Below are positions 10,692 through 19,965 of a stretch of DNA of 64,000 bases, piece after piece. The position numbers and the translations under genes are program-made. The notes beneath the pieces were generated by a model. That model searched no databases. It saw only the letters and a program-made list of their open reading frames with translations, and was not told the origin of the DNA. Each line of letters opens with the position of its first letter. Positions within the stretch are counted from its first letter, which is position 1. Source of the stretch: Pseudomonas entomophila (lineage in GTDB: Bacteria; Pseudomonadota; Gammaproteobacteria; Pseudomonadales; Pseudomonadaceae); the NCBI RefSeq assembly GCF_029193575.1, contig NZ_JARGCS010000003.1, positions 1-64,000 on the forward strand, read 5' to 3'.

Positions 10692-11121
10692 GACCCGTAT
10701 CGGCCAGAATACCGAAGTGACCCTGCATTTCGCCCTGCACCTGGAAAACGGCGACACCGTCGACAGCACCTTCGACAAGGCCCCGGCCACCTTCAAGGTC
10801 GGTGACGGCAACCTGCTGCCCGGCTTCGAGAGCGCGCTGTTCGGTTTCAAGGCCGGCGACAAGCGCACCGTGGTGGTCGCCCCGGAAAACGCCTTCGGCC
10901 AGCCGAACCCGCAGAACGTGCAGGTAATGCCGCGTTCGCAGTTCGAGGGCATGGAGCTGTCCGAGGGCTTGCTGGTGATCTTCAACGACGCCGCCAACAC
11001 CGAGCTGCCGGGCGTGGTAAAAGCCTTCGATGACCAGCAAGTGACCATCGACTTCAATCACCCACTGGCCGGCAAGACCCTGAACTTCGAGGTTGAGATC
11101 CTCGACGTCAAGGGCCTGTGA
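10684..11121 (+). CDS. fkpB: FKBP-type peptidyl-prolyl isomerase, SlyD/SlpA-like
   Basis: A 145-residue protein of the SlpA (FkpB) type. It has the bipartite FKBP domain split by an insert-in-flap segment, with [10 protein letters not shown] and PENAFG motifs typical of SlyD/SlpA. It lacks the histidine-rich C-terminal tail of SlyD, which favours FkpB. It acts as a cytoplasmic folding helper. It overlaps lspA and precedes ispH, the standard order. Confidence 0.93.
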   Translation: MTETRIGQNTEVTLHFALHLENGDTVDSTFDKAPATFKVGDGNLLPGFESALFGFKAGDKRTVVVAPENAFGQPNPQNVQVMPRSQFEGMELSEGLLVIFNDAANTELPGVVKAFDDQQVTIDFNHPLAGKTLNFEVEILDVKGL

Positions 11122-11135
11122 GCCTGGAGCCTCGC

Positions 11136-12083
11136 ATGCAAATCAAACTCGCCAACCCCCGCGGCTTCTGTGCGGGGGTGGACCGGGCGATCGAAATCGT
11201 CAACCGTGCCCTGGAAGTCTTCGGCCCGCCGATCTACGTGCGCCATGAAGTGGTGCACAACAAGTTCGTGGTCGAGGACCTGCGCAACCGTGGCGCGGTG
11301 TTCGTCGAGGAACTCGACCAGGTGCCGGACGACGTCATCGTTATCTTCAGCGCCCACGGCGTTTCCCAGGCCGTGCGCCAGGAAGCCGCCGGCCGCGGCC
11401 TGAAGGTGTTCGACGCGACCTGCCCGCTGGTGACCAAGGTGCACATCGAAGTCGCCAAGTACAGCCGTGATGGCCGTGAGTGCATTCTCATCGGCCACGC
11501 CGGGCACCCGGAGGTCGAGGGCACCATGGGCCAGTACGACACCAGCAACGGTGGTGCCATCTACCTCGTCGAGGACGAGGAAGACGTCGCCACCCTGCAG
11601 GTGCGCGACCCGGACCACCTGGCCTTCGTCACCCAGACCACCCTGTCGATGGATGACACCAGCCGGGTCATCGACGCCCTGCGCGCGCGCTTCCCGAACA
11701 TCGGCGGCCCGCGCAAGGACGACATCTGCTACGCCACCCAGAACCGCCAGGACGCGGTCAAGCAATTGGCTGACGAGAGCGATGTGGTACTGGTGGTGGG
11801 CAGCCCCAACAGCTCCAACTCCAACCGCCTGCGCGAGTTGGCCGAGCGCATGGGCACCCCGGCGTACCTGATCGATGGCGCGGAGGACTTGCAACAGGGT
11901 TGGTTCGACGGCGTCGCCCGTATCGGCATCACCGCGGGTGCCTCGGCGCCGGAAGTGCTGGTGCGCGGGGTCATCGACCAGCTCAAGGCCTGGGGTGCCA
12001 GCGGCGCCGAGGAACTCGATGGCCGTGAGGAGAACATCACTTTCTCCATGCCCAAGGAACTGCGGGTTCGCTCGCTGATTTGA
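11136..12083 (+). CDS. ispH: 4-hydroxy-3-methylbut-2-enyl diphosphate reductase
   Basis: A 315-residue Fe-S enzyme of the last step of the MEP isoprenoid pathway, making IPP and DMAPP from HMBPP. Conserved cysteines are visible in GFCAGV (residue 12), DATCPLV and ICYATQ, the three ligands of the cluster. The HxxH/E residues around RHEVVHN also fit. A GTG at 11118 is in frame, but ATG 11136 gives the standard N-terminus [11 protein letters not shown]. Last gene of the ribF-ileS-lspA-fkpB-ispH operon. Confidence 0.97.
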   Translation: MQIKLANPRGFCAGVDRAIEIVNRALEVFGPPIYVRHEVVHNKFVVEDLRNRGAVFVEELDQVPDDVIVIFSAHGVSQAVRQEAAGRGLKVFDATCPLVTKVHIEVAKYSRDGRECILIGHAGHPEVEGTMGQYDTSNGGAIYLVEDEEDVATLQVRDPDHLAFVTQTTLSMDDTSRVIDALRARFPNIGGPRKDDICYATQNRQDAVKQLADESDVVLVVGSPNSSNSNRLRELAERMGTPAYLIDGAEDLQQGWFDGVARIGITAGASAPEVLVRGVIDQLKAWGASGAEELDGREENITFSMPKELRVRSLI

Positions 12084-12572
12084 TCAGCGGCTCGCGCACC
12101 GTGGCTGGTCACTGGCCCCGGTGCGCAGGCTGACCCTTCCGCTGGGTGCCACCACCACGTGCTGCGAGCTCAAGCCACTCAGGCCTTTGCAGAAGGCCAG
12201 GGTACCGCCGAAAAATGCGCCGCTGCGGTGTTGCGGCACACCTAGCCCACTGAAGCGCACCTCGCCCAGGTTGGCGACGATCCGCACCCGCCGCACCAGG
12301 CGTTGTTCGCGCAGCACCTGACCGTCGTGCTCCAGCAGCACGCGCCACCCCACCCCCCAATCTTCCTGCAAGGGCTGCACCCGCACTGCGGCGTGCTGCA
12401 GCGACGCATGACTGCGCGCACTGCGCAGGGTCTGCGCCAGGTCGCGTGCGGCTGCTGCGAGGTGTAGGTCTTCGCTCAGGCTTGCGTAGGACGGTGCGCC
12501 AAGCCGCACCAGAAGGCCAACCACGCTCAGCGCGATCATCATTTGTATCAGTGTTGCGCCCTGTTGCCGCAC
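12084..12572 (-). CDS. fimT: GspH/FimT-type pseudopilin with atypical processing site
   Basis: A 162-residue protein with a type III signal sequence: a short MRQQG leader, then a hydrophobic N-terminal helix. After the presumed G/A cleavage site the mature sequence starts ATLIQMMIAL, so +1 is Ala rather than Phe/Met and the usually conserved Glu at +5 is Gln. The C-terminal half is the beta-rich globular part seen in FimT/GspH. It is convergent with ispH (stops adjacent) and divergent from the minor pilin operon. Likely a minor pilin or initiation factor. The missing Glu5 raises doubt about ordinary assembly. Confidence 0.8.
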   Translation of the reverse strand: MRQQGATLIQMMIALSVVGLLVRLGAPSYASLSEDLHLAAAARDLAQTLRSARSHASLQHAAVRVQPLQEDWGVGWRVLLEHDGQVLREQRLVRRVRIVANLGEVRFSGLGVPQHRSGAFFGGTLAFCKGLSGLSSQHVVVAPSGRVSLRTGASDQPRCASR

Positions 12573-12682
12573 CGTGCATTCCTCCCTGGAAGTGCTTCGC
12601 TATAGCGTCGAGGTCGGCGACCAGGAGGTCCAGTCGGCCAGGCCAGGCAAATGCCGCAGGAAAATTCGCAGGAGGCGTAATC

Positions 12683-13045
12683 ATGAAATCCAGGGCGCAA
12701 GGCATGACCTTGTTGGAAGTCCTATTGGCGCTGCTGGCGCTGGGGCTCGGCCTGTTCGCCAGCGCGGCCTTGCAGGTGCGCGCGCAACAGGCGACGGAAG
12801 GCGCTCGGCGCGACACCCAGGCGGTGCATCTGGCCCAAGGGCTGCTGGAACAGGCCCGGGCGGCGGGGCGCTTGCAGGCCGGCGACCTGGCCAACTGGCG
12901 GGCACAGCTCGCCCGTCAGCTGGGGGCGTCGGCTGAAGGCCGCGCCGTGCGCCAGGGCGAGCTGCTGGCACTGGAGGTGCGCTGGCGCGACCCACGCGAG
13001 GCGGGCTGGCAGGTCATCCACCTGCATGGCAAGGTCGCGCCATGA
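12683..13045 (+). CDS. pilV: type IV pilus minor pilin, PilV-like
   Basis: A 120-residue minor pilin. The leader ends in Gly, and the mature protein begins MTLLEVLLALLAL with Glu at +5, as in PilV/GspI proteins. A strong ribosome binding site, AGGAGG, lies 6-12 bases upstream. It overlaps pilW (ATGA), so the four minor pilin genes form one operon. Minor pilins prime assembly of the pilus or of a related secretion filament. PilV is assigned by position and size; sequence outside the helix is poorly conserved. Confidence 0.75.
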   Translation: MKSRAQGMTLLEVLLALLALGLGLFASAALQVRAQQATEGARRDTQAVHLAQGLLEQARAAGRLQAGDLANWRAQLARQLGASAEGRAVRQGELLALEVRWRDPREAGWQVIHLHGKVAP

Positions 13046-13707
13046 GCCGCTGGCAAGCTGGTTTCGGCTTGCTGGAGGCGTTGCTGGCCCTGGCCCTGGG
13101 GCTGATGCTACTGGCGGCGGCAGGCCAATTGGCGGTTGCGGTGCAGCAGGCCTGGCACCTGCAAGGTGCGGCTGCCCGCTTGCAGGACGACGCGCGCCTG
13201 GCCTTGCAACGCCTGGCCCAGGATATTCGCATGACCGGCATGTTCGGTTGCCTGGCTCACGCGGCCATCGACTTTCCCGACCCGGGCGTCGCCCGGGCAT
13301 TCGCCACCCCCTTGCAGATCAACCACGGCGCCGATGGCCGCCTGACCAGCCTGAGCCTGCTCGCCGCCGAACTGCCCGGTGGGTTCGGCCAACCCGACTG
13401 GACCCTGCTTACCGATTGCCGCAGCTGGGCGCAGGTCAGGCCGGGGCGCCACCTGGGCAGCGGCGACACCCTGGCCTTTCCCCTGCGCCAACACCTCTAC
13501 CGTGTGCAGGACGGGAGCCTGATGCTCGGCAGCGGGGGCCTCAACGCGCGGTTGATCGACAACGTCAGGGGGCTGTGGATAACCCGCGAGCAGGCGGGGG
13601 AGGGCGAGCGGCTGGACCTGCGCCTCGAGCTGTTCGAACCAGTGCTGCGGATCGAGCAGCGGCATGCGCTGAGCGTGGCCCTGCGCAACCGGTTGCCGCC
13701 CTCATGA
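13042..13707 (+). CDS. pilW: type IV pilus minor pilin, PilW-like
   Basis: A 221-residue protein with leader MSRWQAG and mature start FGLLEALLALALG, Glu at +5. The longer globular domain, with two cysteines, fits PilW/GspJ-type minor pilins. It overlaps pilV and pilX by 4 bases. It is expected to form part of the minor pilin priming complex. Confidence 0.8.
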   Translation: MSRWQAGFGLLEALLALALGLMLLAAAGQLAVAVQQAWHLQGAAARLQDDARLALQRLAQDIRMTGMFGCLAHAAIDFPDPGVARAFATPLQINHGADGRLTSLSLLAAELPGGFGQPDWTLLTDCRSWAQVRPGRHLGSGDTLAFPLRQHLYRVQDGSLMLGSGGLNARLIDNVRGLWITREQAGEGERLDLRLELFEPVLRIEQRHALSVALRNRLPPS

Positions 13708-14186
13708 GACGCCAGCGTGGAATGGTGCTGTTGCTCGCCCTGGTGCTGAGCGTGCTAATCGGGTTGCTCGCGTCCTCGAGCCTGCGTGATGCGTTGTTGC
13801 AGACCCAAGCGGCTGGGCAACTGGCCTCTGCCGCCCAGGCGCTGGAGCAGGCCGAGGCGAGCCTGGTGGATGGCGCCCAGCGGCTCGGTGAGGCACCCCA
13901 GGCGCCTTGCCTGGCTTGCCCGCCACCGCGCGATGCCCATGACCTGCGCGGGGGGGAGCCGCTCTGGCAGCGCGGTGACGATGGCTTCTTCCTCGTGCAG
14001 CACCTGGGGGAAACCACCCGCGCCGCGCACCTGGCCGACGGTGTGCGGGTGGCGTTGTACCGGGTCACCGCAGTCAGCCGCCAGGTGCGCGCGCGGCAGG
14101 TGCTGGAGGCGGTCTATGCGCTCGACCTGGAACAGGGCGGGCCGCCTCATCGTCTCTTCTGGCGCCAGCGCCTGCGGGAGCCCTGA
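13704..14186 (+). CDS. pilX: type IV pilus minor pilin, PilX-like
   Basis: A 160-residue protein beginning MRRQRGMVLLLALVLSV. The leader Gly is present, but the +5 position is Leu instead of Glu, as is typical for PilX/GspK-like proteins that cap the filament tip. A CLACPP motif lies mid-protein. It starts at the ATGA overlap with pilW. A longer frame open from 13026 is a shadow of pilW. Confidence 0.75.
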   Translation: MRRQRGMVLLLALVLSVLIGLLASSSLRDALLQTQAAGQLASAAQALEQAEASLVDGAQRLGEAPQAPCLACPPPRDAHDLRGGEPLWQRGDDGFFLVQHLGETTRAAHLADGVRVALYRVTAVSRQVRARQVLEAVYALDLEQGGPPHRLFWRQRLREP

Positions 14187-14187
14187 C

Positions 14188-14586
14188 ATGCAACGGGGCC
14201 TGAGCTTGATCGAGTTGTTGCTTGTCGTGGCCGTGACCGGCATTCTGGCGGGCATTGCCTACCCCAGTTATAGCGACCAGCTTCGGCGTGCCGCGCGCAG
14301 CGAAGTGGTCGGCGTGCTGCAGGACGCCGCCTTGCGCCTGGAGCGCCACCATGCCCGTGTCGGCCAATACGCCGATAACGACGAGTTGCGCACGCCGCTG
14401 CCCGCTGGCAGCCGCTATTACCGCTTGCAAGCCCGGCGTGACGACGACGGCTACCAGTTGCTGGCCGTGCGCGTGCCCCAGGGGCTGATGGCGCGTGACC
14501 GTTGTGGTGACTATTCGCTCGACCAGACCGGTCTGCGGGGCAACCCGGGGGCGCTCGGCGACACCGGGGGGTGCTGGGGTGGTTGA
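14188..14586 (+). CDS. pilE: type IV pilus minor pilin, PilE-like
   Basis: A 132-residue pilin-like protein. Leader MQRG is followed by LSLIELLLVVAVTGILAGIA with Glu at +5, the classic class III signal. The alphaI-beta globular part ends with two cysteines (RDRCGDY and GGCWGG) that could form the D-region disulfide loop. It starts two bases after the pilX stop. No pilY1 tip adhesin gene lies in this operon, unlike P. aeruginosa. Confidence 0.82.
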   Translation: MQRGLSLIELLLVVAVTGILAGIAYPSYSDQLRRAARSEVVGVLQDAALRLERHHARVGQYADNDELRTPLPAGSRYYRLQARRDDDGYQLLAVRVPQGLMARDRCGDYSLDQTGLRGNPGALGDTGGCWGG

Positions 14587-14655
14587 GGGTTTTTGCAGTA
14601 TGGGCGGGCCCCGCGATAGGGCCTCCAGGTTCCACATCAGGTGTTGGATCGACAG

Positions 14656-15753
14656 ATGAGCAAGCAAGTAGTGATTGTCGGCGGCGGGGTGATCGGCCTG
14701 CTGACTGCGTTCAACCTGGCGGCAAAGGTCGAACGGGTGGTGCTCTGCGACCAGGGCGAGGTCGGCCGCGAGTCGTCCTGGGCCGGCGGAGGCATCGTCT
14801 CGCCCCTCTACCCCTGGCGCTACAGCCCGGCGGTCACCGCCCTGGCGCACTGGTCGCAGGATTTCTATCCACAGTTGGGCGAGCGCCTGTTCACCAGCAC
14901 CGGCATCGACCCCGAGGTGCACACCACCGGCCTGTACTGGCTGGACCTGGACGACGAGGCCGAAGCGCTGGCCTGGGCCCAGCGCGAGCAGCGCCCGCTC
15001 CGTGCCGTGGACATCTCGGCGGCCTACGACGCGGTGCCGGTGCTCGGCCCTGGCTACCAATGCGCGATCTACATGGACGGTGTGGCCAACGTGCGCAACC
15101 CGCGGCTGGTCAAGGCGCTGAAGGCGGCGCTGCTGGCGCTGCCCAACGTGACCCTGCGCGAACACTGCCGCATCAGCGGCTTCCAGCAGGATGGCGGGCG
15201 CATCACCGGCGTGCGCACCGACGACGGCGTGCTCGCCGCCGATGACGTGGTGCTCAGCGCCGGGGCCTGGAGCGGCGATTTGCTGCGTACCCTCGGCCTG
15301 GCGCTGCCAGTGGAGCCGGTGAAGGGGCAGATGATCCTGTTCAAGTGCGCTGAAGACTTCCTGCCGAGCATGGTGCTGGCCAAGGGGCGCTATGCCATCC
15401 CCCGGCGAGACGGGCATATCCTGGTGGGCAGCACCCTGGAGCATGCCGGTTACGACAAGACCCCCACCGACGATGCGCTCGCGAGCCTCAAGGCCTCGGC
15501 GATCGAGCTGTTGCCAGCGCTGGCCGAAGCGACCCCGGTGGGGCACTGGGCGGGTTTGCGGCCTGGCTCGCCGGAGGGCATCCCGTACATCGGGCCGGTG
15601 CCCGGGCATGCGGGGCTCTGGCTGAACTGCGGGCATTACCGCAACGGGCTGGTGCTGGCGCCGGCGTCGTGCCAGCTGTTCACCGACCTGTTGACCGGCG
15701 CCGAGCCGATCATCGACCCGGCGCCGTATGCGCCCGCTGGCCGCCTGGGGTGA
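14656..15753 (+). CDS. thiO: glycine oxidase ThiO (FAD-dependent)
   Basis: A 365-residue FAD-dependent oxidoreductase of the DAO family. The N-terminal dinucleotide-binding motif VVIVGGGVIG is followed by the ESSWAGGG segment, and the C-terminal FAD motif is GLWLNCGHYRNG. ThiO oxidises glycine to iminoacetate for the thiazole ring of thiamine. ATG 14656 is preferred over GTG 14641 because it gives the family length and N-terminus. It stands alone after the minor pilins; other thi genes are not in the window. Confidence 0.9.
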   Translation: MSKQVVIVGGGVIGLLTAFNLAAKVERVVLCDQGEVGRESSWAGGGIVSPLYPWRYSPAVTALAHWSQDFYPQLGERLFTSTGIDPEVHTTGLYWLDLDDEAEALAWAQREQRPLRAVDISAAYDAVPVLGPGYQCAIYMDGVANVRNPRLVKALKAALLALPNVTLREHCRISGFQQDGGRITGVRTDDGVLAADDVVLSAGAWSGDLLRTLGLALPVEPVKGQMILFKCAEDFLPSMVLAKGRYAIPRRDGHILVGSTLEHAGYDKTPTDDALASLKASAIELLPALAEATPVGHWAGLRPGSPEGIPYIGPVPGHAGLWLNCGHYRNGLVLAPASCQLFTDLLTGAEPIIDPAPYAPAGRLG

Positions 15754-15815
15754 GGGCGGCCGCGTGAGGCAAGCATGGCCCTGTGGCGGCGGGTAACACC
15801 GCCTACTGGGCGACC

Positions 15816-17225
15816 CTAGCCGACGACCGGCGCCATCAGGTGGCGGCTCGGGTAATGCTGCTCATACACCTTGCACACCCGCAGCACCTGTTCGTCGGCG
15901 AACCTGCCCGCCACCACCTGCAAGCCCACCGGCAAGCCCTCGCGGGTGAAACCACAGGGTACCGACGCCGCCGGCTGTTGGGTCAGGTTGAAGGGGTAGC
16001 TGAACGGCGTCCATTCCATCCATTGGCCCATCCCCGAGCCCGGCGGCACATCCTGGCCGGCCTCGAACGCCACCAACGGCAGCATCGGTGACACCAGCAC
16101 GTCATGGCGCTGGTGAAAGGCGTTCATCCGCGCGATCAGCTCCGCCCGCGCTTCCAGCGCCTCGGTGTAGTCGGCCAGCGTGATCCCCGCGCCTTGCTCG
16201 GCAATCGCCCGCAAGCCAGGGTCCAGCGCCGCCCGCTGCGCTGCGCTGAAGTGGCGGGTCAGCCGTGCGGCACCGGCGAACCACAAGGTATTGAAGGTGG
16301 CCAGCGGGTCGGCGAAGCCCGGGTCGACTTCCTCCACCCGCGCCCCCAGCCGCGCCAGGCGCTGCACCGCCTGGGCCACCAGGGCCTGGACCTGCGGGTC
16401 GACCCGGGCGTAGCCGAAGTCGGCGCTGTAGGCGATGCGCAGGCCGCTCAGGTCCTGTTCGTCGGCCAGCCAGGGGCGTTGGCGCGGAGCACCGGCCAGG
16501 CCATCGCGTGGGTCGGGGCGCGCCACGCAGTCGAGCATCAGCACCGCGTCGTCCACGGTGCGGGTCATCGGCCCCAGGTGCGACAGCACGGTCATCGCGC
16601 TGGCCGGCCATTGCGGCACGTAGCCGAAGGTCGGCTTGATGCCGAAGGTGCCGGTGAGGGCGCAGGGAATGCGGATCGAGCCGCCGGCGTCGCTGCCCTG
16701 GTGCAGCACCCCGAGGTTCAGTGCCGCCGCGGCCGCCGCGCCGCCCGAGGAGCCGCCCGCCGTCAGGCGGGTGTCCCAAGGGTTGCGGGTGATGCCGTAC
16801 AGCGGGTTGTCGGTCACCCCCTTCCAACCGAACTCCGGCGTGGTGGTCTTGCCCACCAGCACCGCGCCGGCGGCGCGCATGAAGGCCGTGAATGGCGCGT
16901 CGTCCTCCCAGGGGCCGCTGGCCGAGGTGGTCAGCGAGCCCTTGCGGGTGGGCATGCCGCGGGTCAGGGTGAGGTCCTTGATCGAGGCGGGCACGCCGTC
17001 CAGGCGCCCACAGGGTTCGCCGCGCTGCCAGCGGCGCTCGCTGGCGCGGGCGGCGGCGCGGGCGCCTTCGTGGTCGACGTGGCAGTAGGCGTTGACCTGC
17101 GGGTTGTGGCGGTCGATGCGGGCCAGCACATCGTCGAGCACCTCCAGCGGCGACACCTGGCGACGCTGGTACAGTTCGAGCAGCTCGACGGCGCTGAACT
17201 CGCCCAATGCGGTCTTTTCGCTCAT
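15816..17225 (-). CDS. amidase signature family hydrolase
   Basis: A 469-residue amidase. The Ser-cisSer-Lys triad is visible: Lys in PASIKDL, the GGSSGGAAAA glycine-serine stretch, and GSDAGGSIR containing the nucleophile. Such enzymes hydrolyse carboxamides to acid plus ammonia. The true start is ATG at 17225 (MSEKTALGEF), one base past the upstream M20 hydrolase gene. It is the last gene of a gntR - ABC transporter - hydrolase - amidase cluster, so it probably degrades the imported compound or its product. Substrate is unknown. Confidence 0.88.
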   Translation of the reverse strand: MSEKTALGEFSAVELLELYQRRQVSPLEVLDDVLARIDRHNPQVNAYCHVDHEGARAAARASERRWQRGEPCGRLDGVPASIKDLTLTRGMPTRKGSLTTSASGPWEDDAPFTAFMRAAGAVLVGKTTTPEFGWKGVTDNPLYGITRNPWDTRLTAGGSSGGAAAAAALNLGVLHQGSDAGGSIRIPCALTGTFGIKPTFGYVPQWPASAMTVLSHLGPMTRTVDDAVLMLDCVARPDPRDGLAGAPRQRPWLADEQDLSGLRIAYSADFGYARVDPQVQALVAQAVQRLARLGARVEEVDPGFADPLATFNTLWFAGAARLTRHFSAAQRAALDPGLRAIAEQGAGITLADYTEALEARAELIARMNAFHQRHDVLVSPMLPLVAFEAGQDVPPGSGMGQWMEWTPFSYPFNLTQQPAASVPCGFTREGLPVGLQVVAGRFADEQVLRVCKVYEQHYPSRHLMAPVVG

Positions 17226-17226
17226 C

Positions 17227-18504
17227 TCAACGGGCTCCCGGGTTGGCCGCCTGGAACATGGCGCGCAGCAGCACATCGCAGCCGTCGGCCAGGTCCTGGG
17301 GGGCGGCATTCTCGATTTCGTTGTGGCTGATGCCACCTTCGCACGGCACGAAGATCATCCCGGCCGGGCCCAGTTCGGCGAGGAAGATCGCGTCGTGGCC
17401 GGCGCCACTGACGATGTCCAGGTGGCTCAGGCCGAGGTCTTGGGCACCCTGGCGCACGGCGGCGACGCAGGCTTCGGCGAAGTACAGCGGCGGGAAGTCG
17501 GCGGTGGGCGTGATCTCGACGCGCAAACCGTGGCTGGCCGCCGCCGCCTCGATGGCGGCCCGCACCTCGGCGACCATGGCATCGAGGTGGCCGGGGTCGA
17601 GGTGGCGCAGGTCGAGGGTCATGTGCACCTGGCCGGGGATGACGTTGCGCGAGCCGGGGTGCACGTTCAGGCAGCCGACCGTGCCGCAGGCATGCGGCTG
17701 GTGGGCGTGGGCCACGCGGTTGACCGCGGCGACCACCTCGGCGGCGCCGACCAGGGCGTCCTTGCGCAGGTGCATGGGCGTCGGGCCGGCGTGGGCTTCG
17801 ACGCCGGTCAGCACCAGGTCGAACCATTTCTGCCCCAGGCAGCCCTGGACCACACCGATGGTGGTGCGTTGGTCTTCCAGTACCGGGCCCTGCTCGATGT
17901 GCGCCTCGAAATAGGCGCCGACCGCATGCCCGGTCGGCACGCGAGGGCCAGCGTAGCCGATGCGCGCCAGCTCCGCGCCCACCGACAGGCCCTGGTCGTC
18001 GACCTTGTCCAGGGTCTCTTGCAGGTCGAACTTCCCGGCGAACACGCCCGAACCCATCATGCATGGCGGAAAGCGCGAGCCCTCCTCGTTGGTCCACACC
18101 ACCACCTCCAGTGGCGCTTCGGTTTCAAGGCCCAGGTCGTTGAGCGTGCGGACCACCTCCAGCCCGGCCATGACGCCATAGCAACCGTCGAACTTGCCGC
18201 CGGTGGGCTGGGTGTCGATGTGGCTGCCGGTCATCACCGGGGGCAGGTTCGGGTTGCGGCCGGGGCGGCGGGCGAAGAGGTTGCCGATGGCGTCGATGCT
18301 GACCGTGCAGCCGGCCTCGCTGCACCAGCGCACGAACAGGTCGCGGGCTTGGCGGTCGAGGTCGGTCAGGGCCAGGCGGCAAACGCCGCCCTTGGCCGTG
18401 GCGCCGAGTTCGGCGAGGTCCATCAGCGATTGCCAGAGGCGCTCGCGGTTGACCTGCGGGCCTTTGCCGAGCAGGTGCCGCGAGGGATCGATGCGGGTGT
18501 TCAT
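17227..18504 (-). CDS. M20-family Zn-dependent amidohydrolase (N-carbamoyl-amino-acid hydrolase/allantoate type)
   Basis: A 425-residue metallopeptidase-like hydrolase. Metal-binding motifs GSHIDTQPTGGKFDG and WTNEEGSRF are typical of the N-carbamoyl-L-amino acid hydrolase (HyuC), allantoate amidohydrolase (AllC) and beta-ureidopropionase group. The later GAGHDA and the C-terminal GGISHNE also fit. It lies between the ABC transporter and the amidase in one minus-strand operon, so it likely removes an ureido or acyl group from an imported nitrogen compound. The exact substrate cannot be read from sequence. Confidence 0.88.
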   Translation of the reverse strand: MNTRIDPSRHLLGKGPQVNRERLWQSLMDLAELGATAKGGVCRLALTDLDRQARDLFVRWCSEAGCTVSIDAIGNLFARRPGRNPNLPPVMTGSHIDTQPTGGKFDGCYGVMAGLEVVRTLNDLGLETEAPLEVVVWTNEEGSRFPPCMMGSGVFAGKFDLQETLDKVDDQGLSVGAELARIGYAGPRVPTGHAVGAYFEAHIEQGPVLEDQRTTIGVVQGCLGQKWFDLVLTGVEAHAGPTPMHLRKDALVGAAEVVAAVNRVAHAHQPHACGTVGCLNVHPGSRNVIPGQVHMTLDLRHLDPGHLDAMVAEVRAAIEAAAASHGLRVEITPTADFPPLYFAEACVAAVRQGAQDLGLSHLDIVSGAGHDAIFLAELGPAGMIFVPCEGGISHNEIENAAPQDLADGCDVLLRAMFQAANPGAR

Positions 18505-18517
18505 GGGCAGTCTCCGT

Positions 18518-19213
18518 TCAGGCGCTCAGGGCCAGGTAGCGATTCTTGATGCTCGGGTCTTCGCGGAACTGGGCGGCGCTGCCTTGGTAGGCGACGCGGC
18601 CTTGTTCGAGCACGTAGTGGCGGTCGGCGAGGGCATCGCAGACCATCAGGTTCTGTTCCACCAGCAGGATCGACAGGCCCTCGCCCTTGATCCGCCGCAG
18701 GATCTTCACCAGTTCGTCGACGATCACCGGGGCGAGGCCCTCGGTGGGCTCGTCCAGGATCAGCAGCTTGGGGTCGTTGAGCAGGGCGCGGGCGATGGCC
18801 AGCATCTGCTGCTCGCCGCCAGACAAGGCGAAACCGTTGTTGCGCCGGCGCTCCCGCAAGCGCGGGAACATCGCGTACACGTCTTCCAACTGCCAGCGGC
18901 TGCCCTTGCGCGCGGCGATCTTCAGGTTCTCCTCGACGCTGAGCAGGCGGAAGATGCCCCGGTGCTCCGGCACCAGGGCGATGCCCTGGCGGGCGATGTC
19001 GAAGATCTCGCGGCCGACCAGGGCCTGGCCGTTGAAGTGGATCTGCCCCTGGCGCGGGCGGACGATGCCGAGGATGCTGCGCAGGGTGGTGGTCTTGCCG
19101 GCGCCGTTGCGCCCCAGCAGGGTCACCAGCTCGCCCGCGCCGACCTGCAGCGAGACGCCTTCGAGCACGTGGCTCTTGTCGTAGTAGGAGTGGATCGAGT
19201 CGACGGTGAGCAT
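18518..19213 (-). CDS. livF: Liv-type ABC transporter ATP-binding protein (LivF-like)
   Basis: A 231-residue ATPase of the branched-chain amino acid/urea transporter class. Walker A GRNGAGKTT, signature LSGGEQQ and Walker B LLILDEPTEG are all present. Its size and the LivG partner overlapping it by one base (ATGA) identify it as the LivF half. It powers uptake through the two permeases encoded just upstream. Gene symbol is by family; the substrate may not be a branched-chain amino acid. Confidence 0.9.
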   Translation of the reverse strand: MLTVDSIHSYYDKSHVLEGVSLQVGAGELVTLLGRNGAGKTTTLRSILGIVRPRQGQIHFNGQALVGREIFDIARQGIALVPEHRGIFRLLSVEENLKIAARKGSRWQLEDVYAMFPRLRERRRNNGFALSGGEQQMLAIARALLNDPKLLILDEPTEGLAPVIVDELVKILRRIKGEGLSILLVEQNLMVCDALADRHYVLEQGRVAYQGSAAQFREDPSIKNRYLALSA

Positions 19214-19965
19214 CAGGCTGCCTCTCCAAGGTAGGCGGTGCGCACGCGCTCGTCGTTGCGCACCTGGTCCGGGGTGCCCTCGACCAGGATCTGGCCGTGG
19301 CTCATGACGGTGATGCGCTGGCTGATCGACATGACGATGCTCATGTTGTGCTCGATCAGCAGCACGGTGTGGTCTCGGCCCAGGTCGCTGATCAGCTCGG
19401 TCATCACCGGGATGTCATCGATGCCCATGCCCGAGGTGGGTTCGTCGAGCATCAGCAGGGTCGGCCTGGCGCAGATCGACATGCCCACTTCCAGCACCCG
19501 TTGCTGGCCGTGGGACAGCTCGCCGGCCAGGGTCTCGGCGCGGCCGCCCAGCTTGAGGCGTTCGAGCACCTGGTCGGCGGTGTCCCAGTGGCTGCGCTTG
19601 TGCTCGACGCTGCGCCAGAAGTTCAGCGCGCCCAGGCCGTCGCGGCCTTGCGCGGCCAGGCGCAGGTTCTCGCGCACCGAGAGGTTCTGGAACAGGCTGG
19701 TGAGCTGGAACGAGCGCGCCATGCCCAGCGCCACCCGGCCATGCGACGGCTTGCGGACGATGTCCTGGCCGTTGAACAGGATCTGCCCGGCGGTGGCCTG
19801 GCGCTCGCCGGTCAGGCAGTGGAACAGGCTGGTCTTGCCGGCGCCGTTGGGGCCGATCACGGTGTGTATGGTGCCGGCGCGGACTTTCAGGTCGACACCG
19901 CTGACGGCGCGAAACGGCCCGTAGGCCAGTTCCAGGCCACGGGTTTCCAGAAGCAGGTCGCTCAT
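19213..19965 (-). CDS. livG: Liv-type ABC transporter ATP-binding protein (LivG-like)
   Basis: A 250-residue ATPase. Walker A GPNGAGKTS, a variant signature LSHGQQR and Walker B LLMLDEPTSG are visible. The C-terminal extension after the H-loop is typical of LivG/UrtD. The start is ATG 19965 (MSDLLLETRG); the open frame beyond is a shadow of the permease gene. It overlaps livF and livM starts and stops, so translation is coupled. Confidence 0.9.
   Translation of the reverse strand: MSDLLLETRGLELAYGPFRAVSGVDLKVRAGTIHTVIGPNGAGKTSLFHCLTGERQATAGQILFNGQDIVRKPSHGRVALGMARSFQLTSLFQNLSVRENLRLAAQGRDGLGALNFWRSVEHKRSHWDTADQVLERLKLGGRAETLAGELSHGQQRVLEVGMSICARPTLLMLDEPTSGMGIDDIPVMTELISDLGRDHTVLLIEHNMSIVMSISQRITVMSHGQILVEGTPDQVRNDERVRTAYLGEAA

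Noticed and set aside
15785..15803. Hairpin GGCGG..CCGCC between thiO and the amidase as terminator
   Set aside because: Short stem with no T run on either strand; not strong enough to call.
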